From Ascochyta rabiei (Eukaryota; Ascomycota; Dothideomycetes; Pleosporales; Didymellaceae): a stretch of 64,000 bases of DNA. The stretch is from contig NC_082410.1 in the NCBI RefSeq assembly GCF_004011695.2, positions 1,488,001-1,552,000 on the forward strand, read 5' to 3'. The notes under the pieces are model-generated. The model searched no databases, was not told the origin of the DNA, and worked only from the letters and a program-made list of their open reading frames with translations. Positions within the stretch are counted from its first letter, which is position 1. Each line of letters begins with the position of its first letter. A program made the translations under genes and the position numbers. Positions 9,361 to 20,182 of the stretch are shown in pieces.

Positions 9361-11847
9361 CTAGAAGAGTCTGCCTCGACTGGTAATGCTCGCCCTGCTC
9401 GTCGGACTCGCCCTGCTCCTCTCATCCTCCTCGGGCACGTCGCTCAGGCGCGTTGGATGGTGGTGTCTCATGCCGATCCATTCGTCACCGTACCCGTCGC
9501 CGCTGTAGTCGGGCACCGGCGGCTGAGCCATCGCGTAGCCCTGCCCGTGTGGGCTGCCCTGCTCGGCGTCTGTAGTCGCGTAATGACTCGGGGGGTTGGC
9601 GGCAGAGCCGTAGCGCTGCAGGTGTTCCAGCTCCCGTCGACGATCTTCGCTGACGTCGTATTCGTCAGACATGGGCGATTGGAGAGAGCGGAAGGGCACG
9701 CGGTGACCGGAGTCGTCGAGAATGTAATCTCCTCGACTGTCGATGGCGTACTCTTCGTCGCCGTCGTCGGTTTCGTCCGCTTGCGATGTGACGTAGGACT
9801 GTGAATCCTCGGCCATGCTGTTGGTGGGTCGGCCTTCGTGGAGGTAGGATTCGGGCTGTTGGTAGAAGGCTTCTGGGTGCGAGGTCGCGGGCTGCACAGG
9901 GGCTTGCTGGCCGCGCTGTGAGGGCATGGGGTACTGGACGACAGGACCAGGGGCGATGGGGTGGGCGGCAATCTGGCTGGAGCTGACTGGCTGAGACGAT
10001 GACGCGGCACCGGACGGTACATATGCGCCTTGAGAGAGGTTGGAGATGTCCTGCTCGCGATGGCCGTGGCGGGCTTCGGTGAACGGGTCCGTGTCTGTGG
10101 GCGACTGCGCGTCCTCGTACGAGTAGTGTTGCTCGATGTTACTGCTGCTCTGAGCGCCAGCGTATGCATCGTCACCGGGAGACCTCGCCGCGCTGCCCAT
10201 CCCTTGCGCTGTGGGCACGACTTGCACGCCGCCAACCAACGTGGGTTGGCCTTCGCGCAGCGAGAAAGTGCGGTCGCGTTCTTCCTGCTCCCGTCTCCCC
10301 AGCTCTTCCCACGCCCGTCGAGCTTCCTCTTTGGAAATCTGCAGTTCGCGCTTCATCTCGGACACTGCACGCTCAGCGTTCTTCTTCTCGGTAGCCATGC
10401 GCTCCATGTTGACTTCGGCCGTCATCCTTGCTTCGCGCTCGCCTTTCAGGGTCGCTTCGAAGGAGGCCTCGCGCTCCTGGGCCTTCTCTTGGTCTTGTCG
10501 ATGCTCGTAGAACCATCTCTGGAACTTGCGTTCGGACGATGCGCGCAGACGCTGGAGTTCGACTACGGCATGAAATAGGTTGGCACCAGCGGCGGACAGG
10601 TCGGTGATCTGGCGTGACATCTGCTGTGCCAGGGGCTCTCGGCGAACTTCGTCGGTGTTCTGCTCGAGCCTCCGTATCCAGTAAGAGGTAAGGCCTTCCC
10701 AGTGGGAGGAGAGCGTCTCCCAGCGTTCAAAGGCATGGGGGAAGTTGGACGTGGTCGAGTCGCGAAGCTGAGTCTGCGAAGCGTCTGGCAGTGGCGCCGG
10801 ACGCGGTGGTGGTGCTGTCGATGGCCCAGCTTGCGCAGACGCCGAAGCACCTGACGGGCGGCGTGCGTGTGTGCGGTCGCCTGACGGTTGCCGTCTCTCG
10901 CCAGTGGACACAGGCGCCGTCTGTGCGGGACGAGGCTGTTGCGGGGCCTGCGAGTTTGCTCTGGAGCGTGGTTGCTGTGCGCCTGGCGCGGCGTCTTGCG
11001 GGCGGCTCGAGGGTGGCAGCATGCCGTCTGGCTGGCGGGGAGCGCCGGTGGATGGGTAGCGGACGTGTTGGTCGCCAGATCGCGAGGGAGGGTGCTGGGG
11101 CTGTCTCGGTTGCCCGGGCTCAGCAAGGGGGTTGGTGGCAGCTACGCCAGCAACGGCTTGGGCTCTCCGCTCGACGCTTCGGCGGCGCTCTTCGTCGGCC
11201 TTGCGCTGCTCTTCGGCCTCGGTCTGCTGCCTGCGTGCTGCTTCTCGCTGGCGTCGCTCGTTCATGATCATCTGCGGGGTGCGTATGTTGGAGCGGTCGG
11301 CGTGGGTGACGGGCGTGGGACCGGCGGTGGTGCGCGCGCCGTTGTTGGCAGGACGGCTGGCCATGAGGTCGGCCATGGCAGCGTTCTCCTCGACCGTGTC
11401 CGGGGTGAAGGCGTAGGGGGCGCGAAGGGCCTCCTCGAGCACGAAGCGGATGGCCGAGGCGGTGCGTCGCGAGATGCGCAGGGCTGGATGGGGGTCGAAG
11501 AGGGCCGGGTCGCGTGACTGGGCGGCTGGGCGAGGGCGAGGGCGAGGGCCGTCAGAGAAGCGCACGAGGCGCTGTTGCTGCTGAGCAGGGTCGACGGAGC
11601 GGGCGCGCTCGTGCTGGTCGAAGTTGGGGGTGCGGCGCAGGCTGTGGGCGGCGCTGCCAGACGAGCTTGAGGGGCGCTCGTGGTCGCGGTGGGCGGGGTG
11701 GGAGTCGTCGGGGTGCTGCTGGCGTAGCTGGAGCGAAGTCCGGTAGGGTTCGTGGCGGTGGTGGGGGGTCGTGGTCTCGTTAGGGCGTGGGTGGTGGGAG
11801 GGCAGCAGGTTGGCGGGCGCGAGCTCGGGGGGGCCGGCCGACGTCAA
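9361..11847 (-). CDS. Hypothetical disordered protein with central coiled coil
   Basis: An 828-codon open frame with strong coding composition but no family I recognise. The N-terminal ~370 residues are Pro/Arg/Gln/Ser-rich and disordered. A charged heptad-like stretch at roughly residues 445-540 (RKFQRWFYEHRQDQEKAQE, then ERMATEKKNAERAVSEMKREL) predicts a coiled coil. The C-terminal third is Ser/Gln/Pro-rich with acidic patches and ends RASITSRGRLF. A short Arg/Gln/Glu-rich helix also occurs near residues 195-225 (NERRQREAARRQQTEAEEQRK). The 5' end is unresolved: the frame opens after a TGA about 60 codons farther upstream, but the first in-frame ATG is near 11373 (residue 159), so either an upstream exon is spliced in or translation starts internally. 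Likely a cytoskeletal, scaffold or nuclear protein, but no function can be assigned. Confidence 0.7.
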   Translation of the reverse strand: MTSAGPPELAPANLLPSHHPRPNETTTPHHRHEPYRTSLQLRQQHPDDSHPAHRDHERPSSSSGSAAHSLRRTPNFDQHERARSVDPAQQQQRLVRFSDGPRPRPRPAAQSRDPALFDPHPALRISRRTASAIRFVLEEALRAPYAFTPDTVEENAAMADLMASRPANNGARTTAGPTPVTHADRSNIRTPQMIMNERRQREAARRQQTEAEEQRKADEERRRSVERRAQAVAGVAATNPLAEPGQPRQPQHPPSRSGDQHVRYPSTGAPRQPDGMLPPSSRPQDAAPGAQQPRSRANSQAPQQPRPAQTAPVSTGERRQPSGDRTHARRPSGASASAQAGPSTAPPPRPAPLPDASQTQLRDSTTSNFPHAFERWETLSSHWEGLTSYWIRRLEQNTDEVRREPLAQQMSRQITDLSAAGANLFHAVVELQRLRASSERKFQRWFYEHRQDQEKAQEREASFEATLKGEREARMTAEVNMERMATEKKNAERAVSEMKRELQISKEEARRAWEELGRREQEERDRTFSLREGQPTLVGGVQVVPTAQGMGSAARSPGDDAYAGAQSSSNIEQHYSYEDAQSPTDTDPFTEARHGHREQDISNLSQGAYVPSGAASSSQPVSSSQIAAHPIAPGPVVQYPMPSQRGQQAPVQPATSHPEAFYQQPESYLHEGRPTNSMAEDSQSYVTSQADETDDGDEEYAIDSRGDYILDDSGHRVPFRSLQSPMSDEYDVSEDRRRELEHLQRYGSAANPPSHYATTDAEQGSPHGQGYAMAQPPVPDYSGDGYGDEWIGMRHHHPTRLSDVPEEDERSRASPTSRASITSRGRLF

Positions 11848-12580
11848 CGCGAAGCTGGAGGACGTGATGCAGTGGCAATGGGCGCAAAAGCCTGCTCAGA
11901 CAGGGCGTGACTCGCAGGCGCAGGGGCACCTGCCGGGTCGCGGAGAGTGCCCGGCGGTTGGGGTGGTGGTGGGCGTCGAGAGCGTGGTGGGCGTGGTGGG
12001 CGCGCGATAGAGCAGCGGTGGAGCTGCTGCTTATAGTGGCAGGTGCAGCGGCGGTCGCAATGGCTGGGGTGCAGCGTGTCAGTGAGAGAAGAGGGGGAGA
12101 GCGCTGCAGTGGAGCCATGGCAGCCGGTCGCGCCTGCATCGACGGCGACGGGCGCTGCACGGGGGTGGTTGGAGGCGCGAATTGGGGGGGGCTGAGCTGA
12201 TGGAGGTGGCTGGTACCTCGAGAGCTTCCCTTACAGCGCATCACTCACCGACACTTGACTCCCAATGCTCGTGCACCTGGGAAGACGTCGTAATTATGCG
12301 CTGGAGGTCCGGTGCCGTTGCCCTGGTTGATACGTCACCGTCGAGCCGTCGAGCCGTCGAGCTGTCGTCGAGCGCGCTTCCAGCCCCAGCACACGGCTGC
12401 GCGGCCTTGATCGATGCGCAGCGCGAGGAACAAATGTCGAGGACGAAGAGCGAGGGACAGCTGGGCGTCTGCGCTTAGCACCTGCATGTTCCAGCAGCGT
12501 GTGCAGGCCGTTTGAATCCCAAGCCGTGGAAAGCAGCGTCGTCGTCTAATGCAACAAAAGAGAGGCTGTGGACCGCACGT

Positions 12581-12616
<36 letters not shown>
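12581..12616. repeat. (GCA)12 microsatellite
   Basis: Twelve perfect GCA units; no surrounding gene recognised. Confidence 0.95.
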
Positions 12617-13137
12617 CAGCAGGCTTGCACTTGCGTCGAGCCGGCCGAAATCAAGGCATCCTTACCTGGCGCTCGACAAACGAGCTGGCGAGGTGATGAG
12701 AGAGTGCCAGTTCATCGTGCAGCATCTACTAACCCATGTCATACAAGCGAGGCGCGCGATCCAAGCAGGAACAGAAGCTCGACCTCCATCACCACGTCAT
12801 CACACTCGAGGCGCTCAGACAACAAGCAAAAAGGTGTCGACGTTCATCAGAAACAACAGTGACAACAACTGCTGCTGCTGTTGCTGTGGCAGTCGTAGTA
12901 CTTGTAGTAACAGCATCGCTTCGTTAGACGTCTGCTGCCCTCCGTCATAGATCTGCATTCCCCCTGCCTGCCGCGCACCTCATCCAATCAAGTGCCCCAA
13001 CGCCTCCCTTTGCCTGTACCCTCGCGGGAGCGGGCCGAAACACGAAGCTCCGGTCCCGTGATTTGTCTGCAACCACTCGTCGCATCTCTCCAACCACGCA
13101 GGCAGTACATACAGCCCATCCCCTATGCATGTGTGTG

Positions 13138-13162
13138 TTGTTGTTGTTGTTGTTGTTGTTGT
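13138..13162. repeat. (TTG)n microsatellite
   Basis: About eight perfect TTG units following a short GTGTGTG tract, in noncoding sequence. Confidence 0.95.
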
Positions 13163-13660
13163 GACGGCTCTACACGTTGCATGAATCGGGTTAGCGTGGA
13201 GATGTGGAGATGACATTCGATAGCTGCGACACGCGCAGAAGGATCTTTGGGCCGCGGTCTGGGCGCGCTGGCAGGTCCTGTTCTTATGATCCGCTAGAGC
13301 GTGGTGGGGGTGTGATGTTGTGGTTTTAGAACTGTCTAGCCACGTCTTCTTGCCTTGCTGCAAAGTCACGGTTGTGTACGAGTGGAGCGGCAATTCACCA
13401 GCCAAGGAAGGGAAAATCTACAATTCGAAAGGAAACAGGTCGTGTTCGCATAAGGGGTTCCCTCCCTGCCTCTGCCCGAAACATCACTGTCCAGTCCTGA
13501 ACTGAACAGCAAGCTGAATAATTAATTGGCGAAATGGGGTGGTGGAATCGAAGCGGAGAATATATACTCTTGACGTGCAGCTATATACGCACCAAACCAA
13601 CACCAACACAACAACATCGTCTACACAACACAGCCATCTATCCATCTATCCGCCACCGAC

Positions 13661-16600
13661 TCACAGAACAAAGAAAGCAACACCAACGACACCAACAACG
13701 CCAGCCAGCCCAACGTTCAACTTGCTAGCCGCGCCCTCAAACTCCGGAGTCGCGTACCCGGATGGCTGGACAGGCTTTCCAGTTCCCGTAGCAGACGGCT
13801 TGACAGCGCCGGTGCCAGAGGGCACGGTGCCGTTGCTGATGCCGACAGGGTAGCCCTGGTGCTGGACAGGCGAGGCGTGCGCGACGGGGGTGTAGGCCGC
13901 CGGCGTCGCGACCTTGGTCAGGGTGACGTACCGCGAGAGCGTGATGGTGGCGTCCTCTGGGTAGGAGGGCACCGAGGGCTTGGGAGATGGCTTCGTGCCT
14001 TCGTAGGCGCCGGCGGAAGAGGACTTGGCCGGCGTCTCGTACGAGGGGACTTCCGCCTTGTCGACCGGGTACTCGGCCGCGGGGGTGGACGGCTTCGGGG
14101 CCGTGGGCTGCTCGGCGACCACGGTTGGAGTTGGGTACCCTGGGACGTCGGTGGCTGGGTGGATGGGCTTGGTGATTGTGACGGTCAGCGTCTTGGAGAC
14201 GTAGACGCTGGTGGTCCAGTCCTTGGGGTAGTCGGCCTCGGGCTTGTCCGACGGCTTTGTGCACGCGTCGCAGACTGTCTTGGTGATGACGGTGGTCTTG
14301 GTCGTCAGGCCGGTGGAGCACGTGTCGACGTAGGTGGTCGTGACGACCGTGGTGGTGCTCTCAGCCGGCTTGGTGACGGTCGGGGTCGCAGTGCTGTGTA
14401 TCTCGTACTCGGATGCCTTCGACGCCTCAGGGGTCTTGGTGGAGGCAACCTGGGAAGCGGTCGGGTACTCTACAGGGTACTCAGGAGCCTTGGAAGAGAC
14501 CTCAGCAACGGAAGAGGAAGAGACAACCGGGTAAGCGGTGGAGTACTCGCTGGGGTATTCAGAAGCCTTGGACGATGCCTCTGGAGTCTTGGTAGAGTCA
14601 ACGGGCGTCTCGGTCGGGTACTGGACAGAGTATTCCGACGAAGCCTTGCTGGAAACCTCGGGGACTGTGGAGGACTCGGAGTAGGAGATGTACTCGGATG
14701 CAGAAGACGAAGCCTCGGGAGTCTTGGAGGACTCGGAGTAGGAGATGTACTCAGATGCAGAAGACGAAGCCTCGGGAGTCTTGGAGGACTCCGGGTACAG
14801 CTCGGTCGAAGTGGTGCAAGGAGTAGACGAAGCCTCGGCGGGAGTGGTGGAGCTGGCGGAGTAACCAGTAGAGTACTCAGACGAAGCAGAAGCAGAAGCC
14901 TCAGGGGTCTTGGTAGATTCGGTGGCAGAGGCGACGGAAGAAGCCTCGTAAACCTTGGAAGACGTAGAGTAGCTTACGTACTCAGATGCCGAGGAGGAAG
15001 CCTCAGGAGTCTTGGAAGACTCGGTGGCAGAAGCGATAGAAGACGTAGAGTAGCTTGCGTACTCAGAAGCAGAAGACGACGCCTCAGGAGTCTTGGAGGA
15101 CTCGGGGTACAGCTCAGTCGAGGTGGTGCAAGGAGTAGACGAGGCATCGGCCGGAAGGCTGGAGCTGGAGACTTCGTAGTCAGCAGTGCTGCTCGAAACT
15201 GGGTAAGCAGAGTAGTCGGACGCAGACTCGGACGCTGAGGCAACAGGGGTAGACTCTGAAGCAGCAGGAGTAGAGCTCAAGGAGCTGGAGTAGTACTCAG
15301 AGACGGAGCTGGAGACGACAGGGGTAGCGCTCGAGGAGCTGCTGTAGTAGTCAGAGGCGCTGCTGGAAACGGCAAGAGTGGAAGAAGCCTCGTATTCGCT
15401 GGAGGCGCTGCTGATGACATCGGCAGAGTAGCTGGAGTGAACAGCGGTGGAAGAAACGTCTTCGGGGTAGACAATGCTGGGGCTGACGGAGGCAGAACTG
15501 GCGCTAGGAGTCACAGTGGGCAAAGTAGCAGAGAAGTAGCCGGAATACTGGATGCTGGAAGTCTCGGAAGATGCAACCGAGGACGAGCTGGCAGAGTACT
15601 CTACCGAAGAGGAGCTGACGTGAACAGAAACCGACGAGCTGCTGACGTAGATCGAGCTGGAAGAAGCAGAGCTGGATGCTGGAACGTAGAGGCTAGATGA
15701 CGAGACAGTAGCGGAGCTGGAAGCAACGGAGCTGGATGCAACAGAGCTGGAGGCAGCAGAGCTGGAAGCAGCAGAGCTGGAAGCAGCAGAGCTGGAGGCC
15801 GAGACGTAGATGCTGGACGACGAGACAGCAACAGAGCTGGAAGCAGCAGAACTGGAGGCAACAGAGCTGGAGGCAACAGAGCTGGAGGCAACAGAGCTGG
15901 AGGCAACAGAGCTGGAGGCAACAGAGCTGGAGGCAACAGAGCTGGAGGCAACAGAGCTGGAGGCAACAGAGCTGGAAGCAGCAGAACTGGAGGCAACAGA
16001 GCTGAAGGCAACAGAGCTAGAAACGGCGGAGCTGGGAAGAGCAGAGCTGGAAGCCGAGACGTAAATGCTGGACGACGAGACAACAGCGGAGCTAGAGGCG
16101 TGGTATGAGCTCGACGATGCAACAGAGCTGGACGCAGGGTAGCTGGACGAAGCTGCGGGTGTGCTGGAAGGCTTGACGGTAGAGCTGACAACGACCGAGG
16201 AGCTCTTAGTCGAAGGGGCGATAGAGCTGCTCTTGGAGACGACAGCAGAGCTAGACTTGGAGGTGACGGCGGAGCTGGTCTTGGAGGACACAGGGGTGCT
16301 CGTCTTGGAGATGACGGTGCTGGTCCTGGTGGACGAGACAAGAGTGGAAGAAGACCTGATGGTGGATGAAACGACGGGCTTGTACTTGTCCTTGAATGTG
16401 CCGTCAAGACTGTACTTGATCCAGTTGGAGTAGGACTGGCCGTAGACAGTATTGTTCTGGGAAACAGTAGCCTCCCAAAGCATGACTCCGCCAAACAAAG
16501 GCTTGTTCTGGTACGCAGTAATCAGGGCGTTGGCTTCCTCCGGCTTCAGGTAGTGGTTGGGGTTTGCTCCGTTGAGGCCGGCAGAAAGACCAATGTACAG

Positions 16601-17447
16601 CTTAATGTTAGGGTTCTTGGACCTCTTCTGAAGCCTGTCGGCCCAAGCGTTGTAGGTGAAGCCGGTAGAGGCCTGGCCAAGCTGCTGGTAGCCAAGCTTA
16701 GCAGAGCACTGGTCAGTGTTGTAGAACTGCGTGAAGATGTAATCAAAGGGTGCCCTGTAGATAGCGTCGTCAAGGTGAGAATCGGGAACAATGCACTGAG
16801 GAGCGGCGGAGATCAGCATGCCAGGGCTCTGCTTCTTGAGGTAGTTGACAAAATCGCCGTACAGCTGCCACTGGTAGTTGCCCTGGCCGGATGTCGACTC
16901 GATGTCGAGATCAAAGCCATCAACAGCAGCATCGCCAAAAGGACGAGGCCACGAGGCGCTGGGGTTGTAGGGGCCGAAGGAGCCTACCAGGGTCTCCGCA
17001 AACCACTTGTATGCGTCGACGTTGTCAAGGTAGTAGTCCGGAGGGTAGCCACCACCAAGAGACAACAGAACCTTCTTGCCGTTGCTCTTGCAGACCTTGA
17101 TACCGCGTGTGATGATGGGGCAGTTGCTCAAGAAACGGCTCTCTGTGCCGTCAGGGTTGGTGAAGTATCCAGGCCCACAGGCGTTTCCTAGGAGCTATTA
17201 GCTTGACGTGTTAGAGTGTGGTGATGTACCTACCGAAGTTTGTGGCTGGGTACTCGTTGCGAGATTTGGGAAATCCGTTGACAAACCCTATGTTGACAAT
17301 GTCGACACTGGGGTCACTGCAAACTACACTGAGCTCCTTCTGGTTCGCACCCTGACCCCAGTAGATGGCGACATTGCCCTTGGCAGACGCAGTCGAGGCG
17401 AGCAGGCCGGCGACGACGGTCGCGATGGTGAAGATTGTGGAAGGCAT
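13661..17447 (-). CDS. GPI-anchored GH18 (class III) chitinase with long Ser/Thr-rich repeat stalk
   Basis: Secreted cell-wall chitinase of the fungal/plant class III type (Saccharomyces CTS1, Aspergillus ChiA1-like), hydrolysing beta-1,4-GlcNAc polymers during wall remodelling. Exons 17234-17447 and 13661-17187 flank a 46-nt intron (GTAGGT...CCTAG) that joins TNFG to NACGPGYF; about 1246 aa. Residues 1-22 (MPSTIFTIATVVAGLLASTASA) are a signal peptide. The GH18 barrel spans about 24-330, with substrate motif SLGGG and catalytic DGFDLDIE, whose terminal acid Glu is near residue 168 and intact. Beyond ~345 the protein is almost entirely Ser/Thr/Ala/Val, including about ten SSSVA units and repeated SKTPEASSSASEY blocks, expected to be heavily O-mannosylated. 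The hydrophobic C-terminus (LNVGLAGVVGVVGVAFFVL) after small residues fits a GPI-attachment signal. Function is secure; exact repeat number may vary among strains. Confidence 0.95.
14640..15150 (-). repeat. In-gene degenerate repeats encoding SKTPEASSSASEY-type blocks
   Basis: Within the chitinase stalk, several ~60-bp copies of a block read as (S/T)KTPEAS-SASEY occur between about 14640 and 15150, with alternating VPEVSSK and TPCTTSTELYPES blocks. They keep the frame, so selection on protein length or stalk chemistry is plausible. Confidence 0.75.
15715..16030 (-). repeat. 15-bp in-frame minisatellite in chitinase gene
   Basis: Tandem 15-bp units (plus-strand GAGCTGGAGGCAACA and close variants), nearly perfect from about 15850 to 15985, encode SSSVA repeats in the Ser-rich stalk. 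The unit length is a multiple of three, so copy changes alter stalk length without frameshift. Confidence 0.92.
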
Positions 17448-20182
17448 GATTATGGAATTATATGAATATCAACTGCGCGGATCGTAATGAAGGGACGGCG
17501 AAAAGCCAGTAAAGATCGTGATGAGCGGGCTCAACGAAAGGACGCAAGCAAAGGCTCGCTATTAGTGTAGATGCTCGAGAGAGTGACTGAACAACGACCA
17601 AACAGCAGGAAAAGCCAAAGATGAAAAGGCATGGGGGATTGTATTATACTAGGCTTCAGGCAGCTGCTGTAACTGCATGATACCACGGGGGCTTGCCCAC
17701 GCCGTTTGCTAGCATGAAGCCATCCTACACTTCGACACGGCAGACCCACCCTATAGAGCCAGCCGTAGGTAACACTCGATGCAGGAACAGAAACGATAAA
17801 GGCACACCATTGGCGGAAAGCCCACTGGGCTAGCTGGATATGGGTTGACGGGATCGCATAGCGTCTAGATTCATGCAGGCACACGGTGCGCTATGCTTGT
17901 TGATGGCTTTCGCACCATGGCTTTTCGTGGCGCTTTCCAAAGCTGATTGACCGGTTACTGGGCGGCTCTCAGTGGACGGTGGGTCATTTCGGTTAAAGCT
18001 CTTTGATAATGTCACCGGCTAAGTGAGGGTGTTGGATACTCCTGCTTTAAGGCTGAGCTCGGTCGGACGGTCAGACACTCCGCTGGCGTATTGTTTTCAA
18101 CACCACGAAATTGCCACCAGAGGAAATCAACTTCTTTGGACCGCAATCGACTGTCTTCTGCTTCTGCATCTCTTTCGATAGCCTGGGGGGATCGCCGGTA
18201 ATAGTCGGTGGACAAGACTCATGGCTTGCCGAGTGAACCAACGAGAACTGCTGTGAGCGTCAAAGGGCGAAACCACGGCCTGTGGCTTGCCGCAGGAAAG
18301 GCTTAGTGGGCAGCATAGAGATTTCCGTCTCGTCCACACCGGGTGTAGTGCCAGGTTCAGGTCCGGTTCGGTGGGTGATGGGGGGAGTACCTGAAGCCAC
18401 GCGAAGCTTACCGCGCCTCTTGGCAGGCACTGTTCTCAGTCAGGGGCAGTCAGCATGCAGAGACATCTCCTTGGCCACGGCGCGTGAGTCTGCGAATGTC
18501 TACCATCCAGCTAGCATAGACTCTTGGTTCGACCGTAAATTTGCCGTGACCGGGCTTCAGCTGCTCGTATTTCTTGTTGCTGCGTCTGCTGTCCATATTT
18601 CAGCGAGTACAGGGCGTGGAACATTGTCAGTAAGGCCTCCCCTCCCGTCCTGATGCAATTTTGGCGCCAGCGCTATCTTGAGAAGGTGGAAACGGTGGGA
18701 CTAACTTAGGCCGAACTCAGATCTCCCGGCGCGATGTTGCAAGATGGTCCTGGCTTTGCAAGGCCGAAGCGCGTAATTGCAAAAGTGCACAACGTCGTGC
18801 GAGTGACAAACGTGACTCGCTGCCTGCCGGGAGTCCACGTGCTGTTGATTCGCACGGGAACCGAGGTGTCTTGCATGGCATCTCTGCTTGGCTGTGGGCG
18901 CTTGCAGGCGCCTGCAGGCGTAAAAGAAGCAACACTCAGGTGCAAGCCACATCAAGTCAATTGAAGTGTAGTCAAATGACGACGCCTTGTCGTATGTGTC
19001 TGGTCTAGTTGCGGCTCTTTCGTATTCAACGACGTACTTGGATACGAGGGAAGACGGTCGATAGGATGCTTGTGTTGATCACCAGCTTTACGGTCGATCA
19101 GCGTCAGGCCTCAAAGAAGATTGCGCTGCTGCGCGGTGTGAGCATTTGAAGGTGAGAGAGCAGTATGTCGGCAACGTTGGTGAATAGCTCCAAAGGTGAC
19201 ATGGAAGCCTTTTTGAATGCTCCACTTGGTCATGCCACAAGACCGAGAGGAAGGCCGCTGGCCCACCCGTCACGGTCGGACTTTAGCAAGACGCGGCACC
19301 CCCTCAACAAAGCAAATCTGAGGTGTCGATGAGCGGACAGTCGACAGCTATTGTTGCTCCCATGGCGGTGAGCTCCGTACCGCATAAATTGGTAAATGAG
19401 AGAGTATGCTAGCTTGATGAAGTGTCTCGCCAGTCTCAAAGCAGGTGACGGGATTTCCAGGGTCAAGCACAAAGCTGTCTTCAAGGGAAATTCAGCAAGT
19501 AAAGTCATGTAGGTAGACGGAGTCGCAGAGAGACAGCAGCGTTCGCGCTATGACCCTCTCCTCGACTGTGTTGTAGTGGCTCGCAGCAAAAAGGAAGGCA
19601 GAATCACCCCTCTAAGAGCGAATCGATTGCCCACACCGCTCCTTGAAGCAACGCAGCATACATGGTGTTTGCTCTTCACCAGCTCACGCGAATATCTCAT
19701 TTCCAGAGCCGCGACTAGCGATAACGATATCAGTTGGCAGTTGTGCATGATCCTCAAGGGTCCAATCGTGGAGTAGCGGTGTCTCTCATTACTCGTTATG
19801 GGCGGCGCGCGGTGAGCCCGTGACCTACTGAGCGCCTCGGCGTTGCGTCACCCCTGCGGCTGCAACGACGTTTGGGCAGCACACGCGCGGCGACCATGCT
19901 CTATCCTTGCTTCTGTGTAGGACTTGGAGATACAGCTACTCCACAACCTGTCACCTGCCTATCGCGCACCTGCAACCATGGTGGACCCTGGTTTGCGTGT
20001 GGGTGTAGCAGCCCCATGGGGTGTCGGCGAAACATAGTGTACCGTTTTCACCGTCACCGTCACCGTCACCGTCACCGTCACCGTCGATCTGTGCTGTTGC
20101 TTCAACCACCCTTCGCCTGCCACGTTGGGTCCATACTCCTACACCCACGAGGCATTGCTCGTTTCCTTCGACTCGCCACATC
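17448..20182. other. 2.7-kb region without recognised gene
   Basis: This holds the 5' flank of the chitinase gene and the upstream region of the MFS gene. Only open frames under about 125 codons occur, on both strands, with no motif, signal or consistent splice pattern. Base composition is balanced, so it does not look RIP-mutated. A (CACCGT)6 hexamer repeat lies at 20049-20084. Confidence 0.5.
20049..20084. repeat. (CACCGT)6 hexanucleotide repeat
   Basis: Six perfect CACCGT units, about 100 bp upstream of the MFS start codon, probably in its 5' leader or promoter. Confidence 0.93.

Larger units (their letters stand above)
11848..13660. other. Intergenic region with microsatellites; possible 5' exon
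   Basis: This 1.8 kb holds the 5' flank of the minus-strand coiled-coil gene, perhaps including an unplaced first exon (an ATG-initiated minus-strand frame begins near 12117), and the 3' flank of the chitinase gene. It contains (GCA)n and (TTG)n microsatellites and CGTCGAGC-type short repeats around 12340-12375. No independent gene is supported. Confidence 0.5.

Noticed and set aside
13859..15238. 459-codon plus-strand frame across the chitinase gene
   Set aside because: It is Arg/Gly/Leu-rich antisense translation of the Ser-rich stalk repeat, caused by stop-poor repeat sequence.
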